Of a stretch of DNA of 64,000 nt, positions 1 through 11,725 are shown one piece after another; the stretch's first letter is position 1; the number at the start of each line of letters is the position of its first letter. A program made the translations under genes and the position numbers. Below the pieces are notes generated by a model. The model ran no database searches. It was not told the DNA's origin and was given only the letters and a program-made list of their open reading frames with translations. This stretch comes from Owenia fusiformis. Taxonomy: Eukaryota > Annelida > Polychaeta > Sabellida > Oweniidae. Location: assembly GCA_903813345.2 (NCBI GenBank), contig CAIIXF020000004.1, positions 5,663,525 through 5,727,524 of the forward strand. The letters are read 5' to 3'.

Positions 1-698
1 ATGAAGGTTGAAGAGACCATAATTTGGTATTTATAGTCCACCCCGGACATCAAATTCTAGCGAATGGACTAAAATACCTAAGGAAATATAGTCCATCGGC
101 CTTGTTATTCTAGATAATATAGTCCCGGACTTTATTTTCCAGGACTTATATTCCAGCGGACCATATTAAGCACGGTCCATATTTACGTTGACGCCGGGAA
201 CACATTTGATGGAACAATCATATACACTGTATATCAATATTGTTACATCCTCCTTTCTTTAAAGAAGCTACTATGAAGAAATCTAGCAGTCACTATAATG
301 AGAAAAATGTATATATCTCTAAAGTCTCTAGCACCAACTTTAATAATGCAAATAGTTCTAATCTCTGACACGCACTTACAGAATGCAGTTAAATTTTATT
401 TACATGAAAACTATTTTGATTACAGTATATTGGAAATTGGAAAATCCCGTGTAGATAAGGGAGTTACAAATAGGTAAAATAGTTTATTTAATCAGTATAG
501 TCTATAATCAAGCGATACAGCCAGCATCTCAACGTTTTTTTCACCAACCCCCCACCCCCCCCCCCCCAGGTTCTTTGTTAGTCAGTGTTGTGGACTCCAT
601 TTATACTCAACCTCCATTTCACAATATTCTTTGGACAGTTCGATATCTTGGTGTCATAATTGGATTTTTATCCAAGAAGGTGCGATTCTAACTTCAAG
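1..698. other. 3' flank of the CILP-like gene
   Basis: No coding region is seen. Reading on the minus strand, downstream of the CILP-like stop, AATAAA poly(A) signals lie at about 483-488 and 395-400, so the transcript probably ends here. The first 180 bases hold several short inverted copies of a TATAGTCC/GGACTATA-like motif, probably a decayed element. A C-rich run (C5-A-C14 type) lies near 550-568. Confidence 0.5.
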
Positions 699-3600
699 CT
701 AGCAAGAAATGTGTATTCCAGCACCTGTAGGTACCATGTGATCACATGTTTTCACATTGTGACTTGAACACCGACATGCTGCCAATGCTTCTGCCCTCGC
801 TTTCTCAGGCCCTAGTTGATTTCCGTCACGTTGTATGTCATAGTCTTCTTCGGCTCTGTATAATCCTATGTGGTCACCAGCGTTCAGGTAGTTAGCTTCC
901 AGTCTAAACGCATATAATGCATTCCGAGTGACATGTGAAACCTGCTTTAATCTTAGGTCCGGTGTGACGTTATTTATTGAACATCTCTGACCGTGAGCGT
1001 GGATTTTAACTAATGTATCATCTGTATCCCATGTTGTGGGGTAACCCTCAGCATCAATATCTACCACGTATTTCCCACTTGCCTTGAATTCTAAACAGAC
1101 AAATCCGTTAGTTGTGATATTTTCACGCATACCGTAAATTTTGTGATCGACATCTTGATGAGATTTAGTTTTATGACTTACTGCTCTGAGAACCACTGGG
1201 ACATTCACGCTGATTTTAATGAACCAAACTCGAACTTTGTGCGTATCTTCAAAAATAGGAGGGTACCAGATCAGAGGGTAATCACTCGGCGATGAAGCAC
1301 ATCTGTCCTCATATCGTTTACAAACTGAAAATTCGTAGTAATGGGACTTTTCTTTCTTATAAAATCGATAATGCGAAGCTTTTATATTGCCAATGTCGCC
1401 CAAGCATTTTGCATAAGCAACTGACGAAGGCATCATGCAGGAGTTTCTGTCACAGAGAATACATCTTGGATTGGATTTGCGAAAATTGTAAGTTTCTTGA
1501 CAACGTCTACAAAAGGAGCTTAATTGATTCAAACATTCAGTTTGGCTACTATGATAGATTGGACCGTCCAACGTCAAAGGGGATACTGTAGTACCGATTG
1601 TACGATTTTGTTCATCTAATTCAATCACAGCACCAGGGATTGCTTCACCGCCCACCGTATGTGATGCTGAGAACGGACCTTCCTCGCCATTTACAAATAC
1701 AAAACCGTTAAATTCAGAACTACCAGGCTCTTCCGAACAAGTGGTTAATATGCAATTACGATTCGTCTTTATTTTTGTTCCACCGATGTAACTTTCAGCG
1801 CCTGTCAATGACATGCCCGAGCCATCTCTACGTAAAGATTGAGCTGACACAACTCTTGCTTCGGGCGTTCTTTGACGCGTCCAGTCTGTGACGTTGGATA
1901 AGGTTGGATCGGTATACGTTTCGATCCTCATGAAACAATAATTCACTGATGGGCTGTCAAAGTTATAAACGAAATTGCCACGCAGAGTTATGTTGCCAAA
2001 GAAAAATGTATTCATCATATGCGTGTCTTTTATCCCTGACTCTGTCGCCCTCAACTCATTTTCAAATTGCCATCTTCCACTGTCCGGATCCATGGACCAT
2101 AGTTTAACGGGTGTTCTATCAGTGGCACCCAGGTAGTTTCCTGATACCTGAATACCAACATCTCCCTGGACTCCTACGTCATTGCCTTGTGTGTCGTCAA
2201 ACGCCATCTGCCACATACCAAATGATCTCAGATCTTCAACTTCACCTTCCTCGTTTGTGAACACCATATCACCTGGCACAAGTTGATCTACATTTGGATC
2301 ACGGGGATCAATAAAATTTACACTAACACCTACACTTCCATTGTATTTAACCCCATCAGAATAAAAGCCTAATTGATCAAGGGACATCTCGATATCATTG
2401 CCTAATATTTTAACATTCTGAATACCTGTTGATGATTGCGCTACAACGCTGTCACGAGACTTCTTTGTCATGACTATATCTTCGTAGATGGTTCCAAATG
2501 GTTGATTTACGTGTATTACTTTTGTGCGTTCGAAGTATGCATTTGCGAAATGATCTTTCACAGAAACAGTAATTCGAGACGCACCTTTTGGGATTTTAAG
2601 ATAAAAACGTCCACTTAAACTTGTGTTCGCAATATTTGTTCCAAGATAATAGACACTAGTTTGTGCGATGGGTCGTTTAGTACTTCTATCAAGAACCGAC
2701 CCCACCAGCCGTACTCTTGGTTCAAACGAACTGTTACCAGACATCAACCCTATCATTCCAGGTTGACATCGTTTGCAACCACATTCTAAACTTACAAAAA
2801 CATCAATTGAATAACCACTACATTGCAAAGTGCGTCTCTCTGACATAGTTTGTCCACAACAATATTGTCCTTCTGTTTCACCGGGTAATCCTTTTCTACA
2901 CTGTTCTCTTCCACATGTTCCGACATTGTATGTAAGTGAGCCATTTTGGGGACAGTCCGATGGTAGATCTGTTAACTTCTCCAGTGGTTCAGCATCGCAG
3001 AATGAGTCATTTTTGCCTAAAAAAGTATATAGATGTTTGACGGATGTTGACCCTTTGAATTGCCTATGGACTTCGAGACTGGATTTTATCTATCCCACAT
3101 CATTTGAGACTACCCTTTGCATTCGTTTGACTTCACTTCTTAAAAGAGAGCTTCGAGCTTCGTCTGTAGTTTAACTAGACTCTGCACGCAGGGTAATTTG
3201 AGACTAAATACTCTATCTATTATGAGTACTAGTATCTACAACTATTTTTGATGTAATGAGTATTGGCTAGGGGGAGGGGGTGTTAGTTATTGTTTCTTTT
3301 CACGTTAGATCATGGTTTTGGGATATATAGGGTCTACTTTTCTCATGACAGATTTACACTTACAGAATTTGGCAAACAGGAGTCTTCTTTGGACCACGTG
3401 TTAAAGCCTTTTCACGTTAGCAATAAGTTCATATTTGCTGTCATAAATGACCGACTTATTACAACCGAGGAACAAAATTAAGACTCGACCATAAATAGGG
3501 TTTACTATTCCATCCAATGGGGACTGTCAGTTATAACCTAAGCATGTTTTTTACCTCCGGATTTGACTTTAAGCGATGCAGATTTTGAATAAATTGCCGA

Positions 3601-6113
3601 GTTGACCCCGTGCCCGTTTGCTCTACAGCGAATTGGTCCACTGTGCTCTAGCGTCAGGTTCTTAAACACAACCTCACTGTACGTTGAATTTGACGTCACC
3701 ATGGTAGAGTCGACAAGCTCATCATCCAGGAACCTATTTCAGATTAAGAACAAGTTTTATTTCATTTTAAATCATTGGGCACAATGTTTGATGAATACGA
3801 TATAAAATTTCATAGTAAATGGCGTTATTGTGTTTTGGCTGTTAATGTGTACTTTGAAGTATACAAGGTTAAATGTGCTTCAGTTTATTATCTCATTATC
3901 CATTACTTACTTAAGCTCTGGCACAAACAAGCATCGTTTGATATAAAATGTGAAGGCCTACCATTCAAAACTCGCTGGCGGTGGATTTCCATGTGCCTCA
4001 CAAACAAATGTCACTGATTCCCCGACGAGTCTTGATCTGTCATTAGGCTCAGCCAATATAAAAAGTTTACCTAAAATGAAATTACTTGGTTAGACCTACT
4101 CAAGATATGTTGAAAATGGTCATAAATAACAGTTTAGTTTAGTTTAGTTTAGTTTAGTAATAGTTTTTTCTGCGCTTTAGCATATCTACAGATCTATATA
4201 TTGGGGCTTGTTTTCTTTAAGAATATATCTTCTCTTTTATGTTACTGATCGTTGCTGTTTTTGTATTTTTCTCTTCCAAATGTACGTACATATTACGATA
4301 TTACGATGGGCGTTTTGTAAAATAAAATCAAAAACTATACAGACTGTAGTCTGTAGTCTGTACCTATTTTAATCATTCATTTTCCGGTCGATATTTATAC
4401 AAGTATATTGTCCTTGATTTGTGCTTATTTACTATTTAAAATCACGATCAGAACATTTGTTTATGTCTAAGGTTAAAAAATTCAATAATACCTAATTTGT
4501 GCATCGTTATATTCTTCAGAGTATCTGAACCAACATTATCAAAGGCGTCAGCAAATCCATGTTTTGTGAACACAATCGGTTCACTTGGACAAATCATACT
4601 TGTCGAAAGCATACCATTAGCATCAGTAACACCCAACGTCAGATAGGCAACATTTACAGGATGGGCGTTGACTCCTTGTATAGGAACCCCTTCGGGTGTT
4701 CTTACAATAAATGTTACGTTCCCGGGACATGAGCACAATGTACAGTTTTCGTTCATTGTACCGCCATCAGTACAGTTGTATGTACACGCTGTATGAGAAA
4801 AGAAATAATGAACATTAAAGTGGCACATTGCGAAAAAAGCTGAAACATTACTAAGCAATTATTTTACAAACGGGTGTAACGTTGTTGTTGCATCTTATAA
4901 TACCAACTGCACTAAAATGAGCTTACATATCACGTTTAACTAATAGTTTACTCGTACGTTATTTAGCTAACAATCATTAACTTGATTCTTTTACCATTAC
5001 GTTGCTAAGGTTAGATTTACGAGAGCATCGCGCACGTCTTAAACCAAATCATCAAACATTTTGATTCAACTGTTTTTAATAATAAAATTGAAAAGAATTT
5101 TACGTAAATTGAAAAGAATTTTACGTAAATTGATAAGAATTTTACGTAAATTGAAAAGAATTTTACGTACTTGGACACAAGCCGAGAGTACACTGTTGTA
5201 TCTGTGAAGAATCCCCCTTGCACTTTATAACATTTTGTGTTCCTCTTGTTGGTATTTTACATGTCCTCGAACGCAATTTAGTTCCATTTCCACAAGAGGT
5301 AGAGCAATCGGACCATGATTCCCACGTAGTCCACGTCGCATAGTGAACTGAATAGATATAACCATAGTTAAGACACAAGGCATACTTATAATTTCAATTG
5401 TCAAAGAAAAGTCAATTCAATAAATATTTCCGAAAACAGGGTGTCCCGAAAAATCATACCAAGACAAACATAAAATAACTCGGTGAGTAATGAAGTGATA
5501 TTCTTATTCTCTTATAAGATGTTAGTATCACAAATTCAATTAATTTCAATATGTAACCTTTTAATTTTATAGAAAAACTTGTTTTTATCATCAGTATCCA
5601 TCATCCATTTTTCATGTTTGGTGGTGTTGACCTTCGGTCAAAGGTTATGGGAGGGAAAACTCACGAGTGATTTATTCTACAAACAAAGCATTGAGTTCAG
5701 TGCTTAAATCCTAACTTACCAATCTTTGGAGGAGGGAACATTGTCGGCGTTATGTCAGGTGGCGCTGGGATTGGTTGTACCTCTTGCACATGCGTCGCCG
5801 CTACGATACTAACAATAGCTAAAATGATTGCTATGGTAACTATTGCGCCTAGCCAAAACCAAATGAGAATTTTCTTTCGAGAATTTGCCTTTTCTAAATC
5901 TACTGGGGTTTGGTTATTCTGATAATTCTGGACCTGTTCCAATGGGCTGACATTGTTTGGTATCGGAAGTTTTTCATGATCATTACGCACATCATGCAGC
6001 ACTTCGTAGTGTGGTTCTTTGGAAGGGTCCCGCTCTAGTGTTTCATACCCCGCGTTCAATTCTCCAGCTGAGACATCGGGTGTAACAATTATTTTTTCTT
6101 TGCGAGAAAACAT
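699..6113 (-). CDS. CILP-like type II membrane protein with TSP1 domain, 4 exons
   Basis: Exons on the minus strand are 6113-5720, 5347-5171, 4788-4492 and 3016-699. All junctions are GT-AG and phase 1, and the total of 3186 nt gives 1061 aa plus stop. Residues 1-80 are cytoplasmic and charged. Residues ~82-107 form one hydrophobic segment, followed by a Pro-rich stalk, so this is a type II membrane protein. Exon 2 is a thrombospondin type 1 repeat (WTTWESWSDC start, CSTSCGNG core). Exon 3 is Cys-rich plus a carboxypeptidase-regulatory-like beta fold. The large last exon carries a second such fold and the long CILP-type region (the FxDPRDPN and VPGDMVF stretch, then GMWQMAF). Known CILPs are secreted matrix proteins; the membrane anchor is unusual and the function here is inferred to be extracellular adhesion or matrix binding. 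The start is the first ATG of the long frame; a 5' untranslated exon is possible. Confidence 0.85.
3111..3195. mobile_element. 85-bp MITE with 9-bp target duplication
   Basis: The element lies in intron 3 of the CILP-like gene. It begins TACCCTTTGC and ends GCACGCAGGGTA, giving imperfect short terminal inverted repeats. It is flanked by an exact 9-bp direct repeat, ATTTGAGAC, at 3102-3110 and 3196-3204. A second copy lies at 20559-20638. The 9-bp duplication fits Mutator-like elements; no coding capacity. Confidence 0.75.
5085..5168. repeat. 21-bp tandem repeat (x4) abutting the CILP exon 2 donor
   Basis: There are four copies of a 21-bp unit (AAATTGAAAAGAATTTTACGT on the plus strand), with one substitution in the third. 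The array ends exactly at the GT of the splice donor (5169-5170, minus strand) of exon 2 of the CILP-like gene. On the transcribed strand every unit starts ACGTAAAAT, so each carries a weak donor-like GTAAAA. Confidence 0.9.
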
Positions 6114-7526
6114 CTTGTGATGGTAGGAGTAGCCTATAAAAGGTACGTCGATATCTGAGTTCGCCTACAAACGGAACGTAAATTACAGTATTGGTGACGT
6201 AATTTAACTATACTTAACTTAATCAAATGTGTATTTTGCCAGAAAGTACCAATTGTATGTACTTTTATAGGGAGAGAAGAATTAATATCTTGATGAATTC
6301 AAATGCAACATTGTTGGCCTATATCTATGTTTAGAATACGTTTTTATGATGTTTTAAGTATGTATGTTCCATTGGATTCAATGAGAACTAAAATTTTAGA
6401 ATGTTTTTTCCTGAACAACTTTTCTGCGTTTATGAGTTTATTCCTTGCGTATGGTATGCGTCGACATAGTTTATATCGACCTTGTCTCGTGCAAATACAG
6501 AATTTCTCGAGCAGAATCCTGTACTACACTTCAAATCATTTACTAACTTACAATGTATATCTTGTGCAAAAATATTTTGTAAAAATTTGGACCTACCTAA
6601 TTGAGTCCCGACTGTCCTTTCATCGGATACGGAAATGTTCCATCTTTATATAATGAGTTTGTTACTTCCTGGTTTAAAAGTGTATATTACATATATGTCA
6701 TAAATTGTTTGTTTATTTTGGTTTGATATCTATTTTTGCCTGCTTGATGAGTATTTCAACTGGTTCTCACAGCGGAAGAATATAAACTGCATCCACTGAT
6801 GTTGTGACATCTTGATTCAACATTACATATCGTACCATGGATGTTTATTTTATTTTAGTGTATTATACTATTTATACTTTATATGGAGTGTTTTTCCTAA
6901 AAGGCACTTGGAACCACCTTTATCCCGATAAAATGATTCAAGGGTGATAACACGAATTGATACTCGAGATAACGATATAAAAATATTTACCAATTAAAAA
7001 GGCTCATAATAATCTTCGATAAAAAAAAGTTTGCCGTACAGCATGCTCAAATCAATTTGTAATTCATTTCCGCATAATTTTAATACATTTAAAATGTAAA
7101 CAAACAATAATATACGATTACCCAATTCCAAAAGTTTTTTTTAATATAAGTGGCACATTATATAAAAGTTATGTAAAATTATGTGTAAAAGTATCTTGAG
7201 TGTTCTAAGGTTGCATTTTACAAATATCTATATTCCTGTGTAAAGAGCTATATACACAATCAATATCTCGTCCAGATGAAGAGGCACCCTACAGAAAAAT
7301 GAACTTCCCAGATGGATTGTAAGTTTCTTTTTCATGTTTGTATTATTTACAATAAAGTCATTTAACCAAGTGATGGCATTGCAGAACTGCTGCAGAGGAA
7401 ATAACAAGTTAAGAGCGAACAATTTAAAAAATCATTCGTGTTTTTTCTAGCTCCTGCTTCGATTGAACACCGTCCACAAAAAAGTTTAAGACAATAACAA
7501 CTACTGGTGTTGACACAAAAGCTTTT
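6114..7526. other. Intergenic region between CILP-like and SLC46 genes
   Basis: This AT-rich stretch has no coding region I can support. It should contain the promoter of the CILP-like gene just above 6113. Open frames here (for example around 6303-6653) lack family features or plausible splice structure. Confidence 0.4.
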
Positions 7527-7603
7527 TCAAGCATGTATGTGTATATCAAAGTTTTGAGTGATATGTGATTTTTTAAACAATATGTTTATTTCATAACAAC
7601 ATT

Positions 7604-7774
7604 TCTCATGACATAACACATAATCATGCGGCAAATCGCCTTTTGGCGTCTCATGACATAACACATAATCATGCGGTAAATCGACTTTTGGCGTCTCATG
7701 ACATAACACATAATCGTGCGGCAAATCGCCTTTTGGCGTCTCATGACATAACACATAATCATGCGGTAAATCGC
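7604..7774. repeat. 45-bp tandem repeat (~3.8 copies) at the 3' end of the SLC46 gene
   Basis: The unit begins TCTCATGACATAACACATAA and recurs at 7604, 7649, 7694 and 7739. The SLC46 stop codon lies inside the copy nearest the gene. The unit is 45 bp, so one minus-strand frame stays open across it and would encode a 15-residue repeat containing LPHDYVLCHETPK. An AATAAA signal on the minus strand follows at about 7590-7585. Confidence 0.95.
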
Positions 7775-9312
7775 GGAGATTGCCGAAGATTGCCGAAGCT
7801 TTTCTTTGCAAACGAAGTTGGCCGAGGGTACGACGAATGTGAAGAGGACATCTCTAATTGGTCAAAAATAGGGGCTCGGCATTCTCCGTCAGATTGAATC
7901 GGCCAAATTCGGTTGTATGGCTTACCTTCGGTTGTATGGCTTACCTTCGGCTGCATGGCAATCAGACGCATATCTCGACGCAATAGAAATATACCCAGAA
8001 GAAGAAAAAGAAACAACCCAGCGTCTATCAGAAACGTAATTCCAGGAAACATCGTGAAGGTCCCTATGTATACACTATTGAATGAAAATGATCCCATAAG
8101 ATTAGATAGAGTTTCGCCACATGCTACCAAGGAAAATACTTTTCCAATTTCTTTTTCCGAGACTATTTTACTGATCATGGATTTGGCTCCTGACACTATC
8201 ATAGCGCATGGCGAACCAAGCACAAATGCTAAATAGATGATCCATGACTTCGTACCAAATGCCATAAGAACTAATCTCAATATTTTGAACACAATTCCTA
8301 TCATTATAAGTGTAGCATCATTCAATTTGAGCACGTTTGTTAGAAAAGGTAGAACGAATAACAAGTAAATTCCAAAGGTCGCAAAATCAACGGCAAGAAG
8401 GTATCCGTACCAAGCTTTGTCCCAGTAGAATGGCTTATGCTCTACGAATAACAAAGTTATATCCTGTTCACCAGCCTTTGCTGTCTGTTGGAGCAAAATT
8501 GTTACGAACAGTACCAACAAATACGTTTGTAGGTGATGTGATCGAGTGTCAAAGAGGACATAAACAGAATCCCGGATATACGAGATATTAAAAATGCTAC
8601 ATTCAAATTTTGGTCTTTCGCCCTCCCCATCAAATACTGTTTCCTTCATACAAAGTGCGGTTATCACAACAACTGACAAATTAATCAGCATAACTGCTAA
8701 AAATATGTGGGTAAATTCGACAGCCTCAATCAATCCCCCGGTAACAATTGACCCAATACACATTCCAAAGAAGTTCATTGCCAAGAGTCTGCTCAGCGCT
8801 TTAGTACGATCTTTCTTTTCGCTCACATCAATAACATAGCTGTGAACAGCCATCGTAATGACCGCACTTTTCCCAAACATTCCTATCACTGCCGAGCCGA
8901 ACAATATAAACATAACTGAAGGGATTGTATTGTATGTTGAAATCATGTATGACAGTCCACCAATTATCGTCCCAAAACATGAAATCATAACAGGTAGCTT
9001 CCGACCAATTTTGTCCGACCAAGCTCCGCAAAATAACCCCAGTACAAAAGCGGGTGAATTCAAAAGAAGACGATAGATCATTGTGTACTTGGCTGTGATG
9101 ACCTCCACCTCTTCTTCAAACATTGGGAAGTTCTTCAGGTCGTTACAGATGCTGGCATTGTATGCAACATCTTCCAAACAAACGCACTCGTATATGTAGA
9201 CCCGGACGCTTGGTTCTAATATTGACTGACCGACCTTATAAACAAAGAAAATAAGATCAGCTACGAGGGTAGGACAATATCCACATGTTATTGAAGGAAA
9301 ATTAAACTTCAT
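7759..9312 (-). CDS. SLC46-family (proton-coupled folate transporter-like) MFS transporter, intronless
   Basis: One uninterrupted frame of 517 aa. Residues 1-465 look like a full twelve-helix major facilitator. The first loop carries an N-glycosylation site (NAS, residue ~52) and cysteines, as in PCFT. The MFS motif A (GAWSDKIGRKLPVM, residues ~95-108) follows helix 2. Human SLC46A1 is 459 aa, so the last ~50 residues here are extra. That tail begins where a 19-bp duplication shifts the frame and ends in a 45-bp tandem array that supplies the stop. SLC46 members move folates, antifolates or related solutes across plasma or lysosomal membranes; the substrate of this copy cannot be told. The start ATG is the first in frame and precedes the N-terminal hydrophobic stretch expected for the family. 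Lack of introns suggests a retrocopy or a lineage-typical single-exon gene. Confidence 0.85.
   Translation of the reverse strand: MKFNFPSITCGYCPTLVADLIFFVYKVGQSILEPSVRVYIYECVCLEDVAYNASICNDLKNFPMFEEEVEVITAKYTMIYRLLLNSPAFVLGLFCGAWSDKIGRKLPVMISCFGTIIGGLSYMISTYNTIPSVMFILFGSAVIGMFGKSAVITMAVHSYVIDVSEKKDRTKALSRLLAMNFFGMCIGSIVTGGLIEAVEFTHIFLAVMLINLSVVVITALCMKETVFDGEGERPKFECSIFNISYIRDSVYVLFDTRSHHLQTYLLVLFVTILLQQTAKAGEQDITLLFVEHKPFYWDKAWYGYLLAVDFATFGIYLLFVLPFLTNVLKLNDATLIMIGIVFKILRLVLMAFGTKSWIIYLAFVLGSPCAMIVSGAKSMISKIVSEKEIGKVFSLVACGETLSNLMGSFSFNSVYIGTFTMFPGITFLIDAGLFLFLLLGIFLLRRDMRLIAMQPKVSHTTEGKPYNRIWPIQSDGECRAPIFDQLEMSSSHSSYPRPTSFAKKSFGNLRQSPRFTA
7777..7796. repeat. 10-bp direct duplication inside the SLC46 tail
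   Basis: AGATTGCCGA occurs twice head to tail. Ten is not a multiple of three. The present frame ends ~5 codons later; with one copy it would run on into the 15-residue repeat frame of the neighbouring 45-bp array. Confidence 0.9.
7911..7948. repeat. 19-bp direct duplication in the SLC46 tail
   Basis: GGTTGTATGGCTTACCTTC is repeated exactly twice (7911-7929, 7930-7948). It lies just after the last transmembrane helix and shifts the reading frame by one. On the minus strand each copy contains GAAG|GTAAGC, a good donor consensus, so tandem alternative splice donors are also possible. Confidence 0.9.
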
Positions 9313-9519
9313 TTTTCAAGGTTTCCTTTGATTATATTTAATGTTGATGGGGACGGAGACCTCGCAATAAGCTGTGTTAGAAGATGATTGTGCCGTATTT
9401 TCCAATAACTCCTGATGATTTAGCCTGAAAAGGGGAATCTGCAAAATATCATTATTATTATTTATAATTCTATTAAATTGTCCAAGCCTTGATTTATTTT
9501 ATTATCTAATTCATCCATT

Positions 9520-9592
9520 TGTTTGTTTCTTTATTTGTCTGTTCGTTTATTTGTTTTTTTGTCTATTTGTTTGTTTGCGTTACTAATTGCGC
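9520..9592. repeat. TTTG-rich simple repeat
   Basis: An imperfect run of TTTG, TTTC and TTTA units beginning around 9520, upstream of the foldback element. No gene is seen. Confidence 0.7.
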
Positions 9593-9693
9593 ACTATCGT
9601 GATTTAGGTGATGTACACAAATGTACCAAACTCATATGTTGCTGTCAGATCTACTTTTATATATCAAATCAAAATCACTGGTCCCCACCTTGT

Positions 9694-10346
9694 GTTGAAA
9701 GCAGATGTTTGTACCATGCATTCGTTTATCTATCATATCGCTCTCTGATATTCACTGGTCTCCACCTGGTTATAAAGACGTTACGTCTTTATTACAAAAT
9801 GGATGAACTTCCGCCGGAGGAAATTTTAGTTCTCATCATTTTCACCAAGAAGGTGATCAATTTGTATCAAAATATTTTACCCGTATGTTAATAATAACAC
9901 CCAGTTAAGGAAAAGCTAGTCAATCACGAGCAAACATATCCAGCAGCTCCAATAATTGAGTGAGAACTCCTCACTTCAGCAACAAGGACATTATCTGGTG
10001 AATTTCAAAACCTCTTGGTTGCTTTGTGTTATGGCCTGTTAACGTCCTGGTTGCCGAAGTGAGGAATTCTCAGTCCATTATTGGAGCCCTTGGATGTATA
10101 TACTGTACCCGTGACTGATTCGCTTTTCAGTAACCAAATGCTATTAACTTAACACGAGGGTAAAATATCTGAATACAAATCGACCTCTTTCTTGGTGAAA
10201 ATGATAAAAAATAACAATTTCCTCCGACGGAGGTTCGTCCATTTTGTTATAAAAACGTAACGTCTTTATAACCAAGTGGGGACCAGTGAATATCATGAAG
10301 GGTTATGCTTAATATTTAAGAATTTATGTTACAAACATCTGCTTTC
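9694..10346. mobile_element. ~650-bp foldback element
   Basis: Two imperfect arms of roughly 300 bp are inverted around a centre near 10020. The outer pair is GAAAGCAGATGTTTGTA (from ~9697) against ACAAACATCTGCTTTC (to ~10346). Inner matches include GATATTCACTGGT with ACCAGTGAATATC, and the CCGCCGGAGGAAATT region with its complement near 10215-10230. No coding capacity. Probably a non-autonomous DNA transposon. Confidence 0.8.
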
Positions 10347-10612
10347 ATCACTTAGTCGAATGAGCAAATGGATAGTGATGTGTTTTTAGTTGGTTTAATA
10401 ACTTAATGAGTGTATTGGTTTCAATATTAAATTACAATCCGAAAAATGATACTGGTATATTTGTTTCTTCGATAGACTGGAACTATTCAGTTATTAACAA
10501 TACGCAAAAGACCATAAACTCATTTTTATTGGCCATTATACAACGTCTTATACGTTTTTAAGTGCAATTTGGACATGTTTTATGTTGTTTAAAAAGTTTA
10601 AGAAATTTAAAA

Positions 10613-11077
10613 GGCTTTGTATAAAAAAACCTCCTACCTCATACAGTCATTGAAGGGTTCAATTTTAAAGATTATTAAATCTCAAAATAGCTAAAATTAT
10701 TAACATTTCTACAATTCCGGCTTTATTTTATGACTAGACGACAGATCCATAAATACAGGCATATGGATGTATTTTAATGTGCAATGACCCGAGGGCGCCC
10801 CAGGGGAATAAATAACTAACGACCGCGAGCTTAGGTCCAACAAGCCAGATAAAGAAATTGAAAAAGTGTGCTAATGTCGATGCCCCGAATGGGAATCGTA
10901 CCCAGCTGGGATGTAGTAGCACCTTGCTATCAAGGACCGTTACAAATGCATCTATAATTCATCATAAACTAAGATTTACTAAACTAAGATCTTTGAAATT
11001 GAACCCTTCAAAGACTGTATCATGTCCCACGTACTTGGGTAGGAGGGTATGAGGTAGGAGGTTTTTTATACAAAGCC
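10613..11077. mobile_element. 465-bp MULE-like non-autonomous element with 9-bp TSD
   Basis: The terminal inverted repeats begin GGCTTTGTATAAAAAA and continue CCTCCTACCTCATAC, with further matching around GAAGGGTTCAATTT. An exact 9-bp direct repeat, AATTTAAAA, flanks the element at 10604-10612 and 11078-11086. The interior includes a short stretch with a tRNA B-box-like GGGTACGATTCC on the minus strand. There is no transposase frame. Long inverted repeats plus a 9-bp duplication point to the Mutator-like class. Confidence 0.85.
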
Positions 11078-11725
11078 AATTTAAAAGACAAGCTCAAGGT
11101 AACTCAGAACAAGATATTGAATGAAGGATTCCAATGTTATAGATGTTGTAAATTAAGATGATCCATTACCTAGGAGATGGGACTTTAAATGAGCATAATC
11201 ACCCTCATGATCTCATAATGATTTACTAATGAATAGTAACACTTTAATTGCGTTTCAGTTTATAGATTATTATTATCCAAATCTTGAAAATTTACCTTAT
11301 CAAAGTATATTTTCTTAGACAAAATGATCATTCCCTTCCGCTCCCTGATTTCGTTTTATTTATATTCGTTTGAGTGTAACGAATTAGAATATAAATTATT
11401 TCTACATATTACTACAGAGTGTAGCTTTAAGCGTTACGAAAATCGAACGCTATTTTCAAATGCGAGTAGATTAGGAGTGAGTGAATAGGTGTGTAGTGTT
11501 TGGGAGAGATGAAATCATTCTGGCTAGGTCGTCTATACAGTGAACACCTTCTTAAACGTCATTACAGTTTAAACATGTGCAACGTTCGATAGGTTCCATG
11601 CATTAGTTCATACCTTTTCAGGCCACATTTCGAGGCTCCTCACATAGAGGTTTTAATGGTGAAAATTAATGCATTCAATCAATCGAAAGTTTTTTCAACA
11701 TATCATTAAGTCTCGGTTTTATGTA

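Noticed and set aside
1292-1591. Plus-strand open frame of 99 codons
   Set aside because: It lies wholly inside the last exon of the CILP-like gene on the other strand and shows no domain.
4133-4158. TTTAG repeats as interstitial telomere sequence
   Set aside because: There are only about five AGTTT units, and the animal telomere repeat is usually TTAGGG; this is a simple microsatellite.
10870-10940. tRNA gene on the minus strand
   Set aside because: A B-box-like GGGTACGATTCC is present, but no full cloverleaf could be folded, and it lies inside a transposon.
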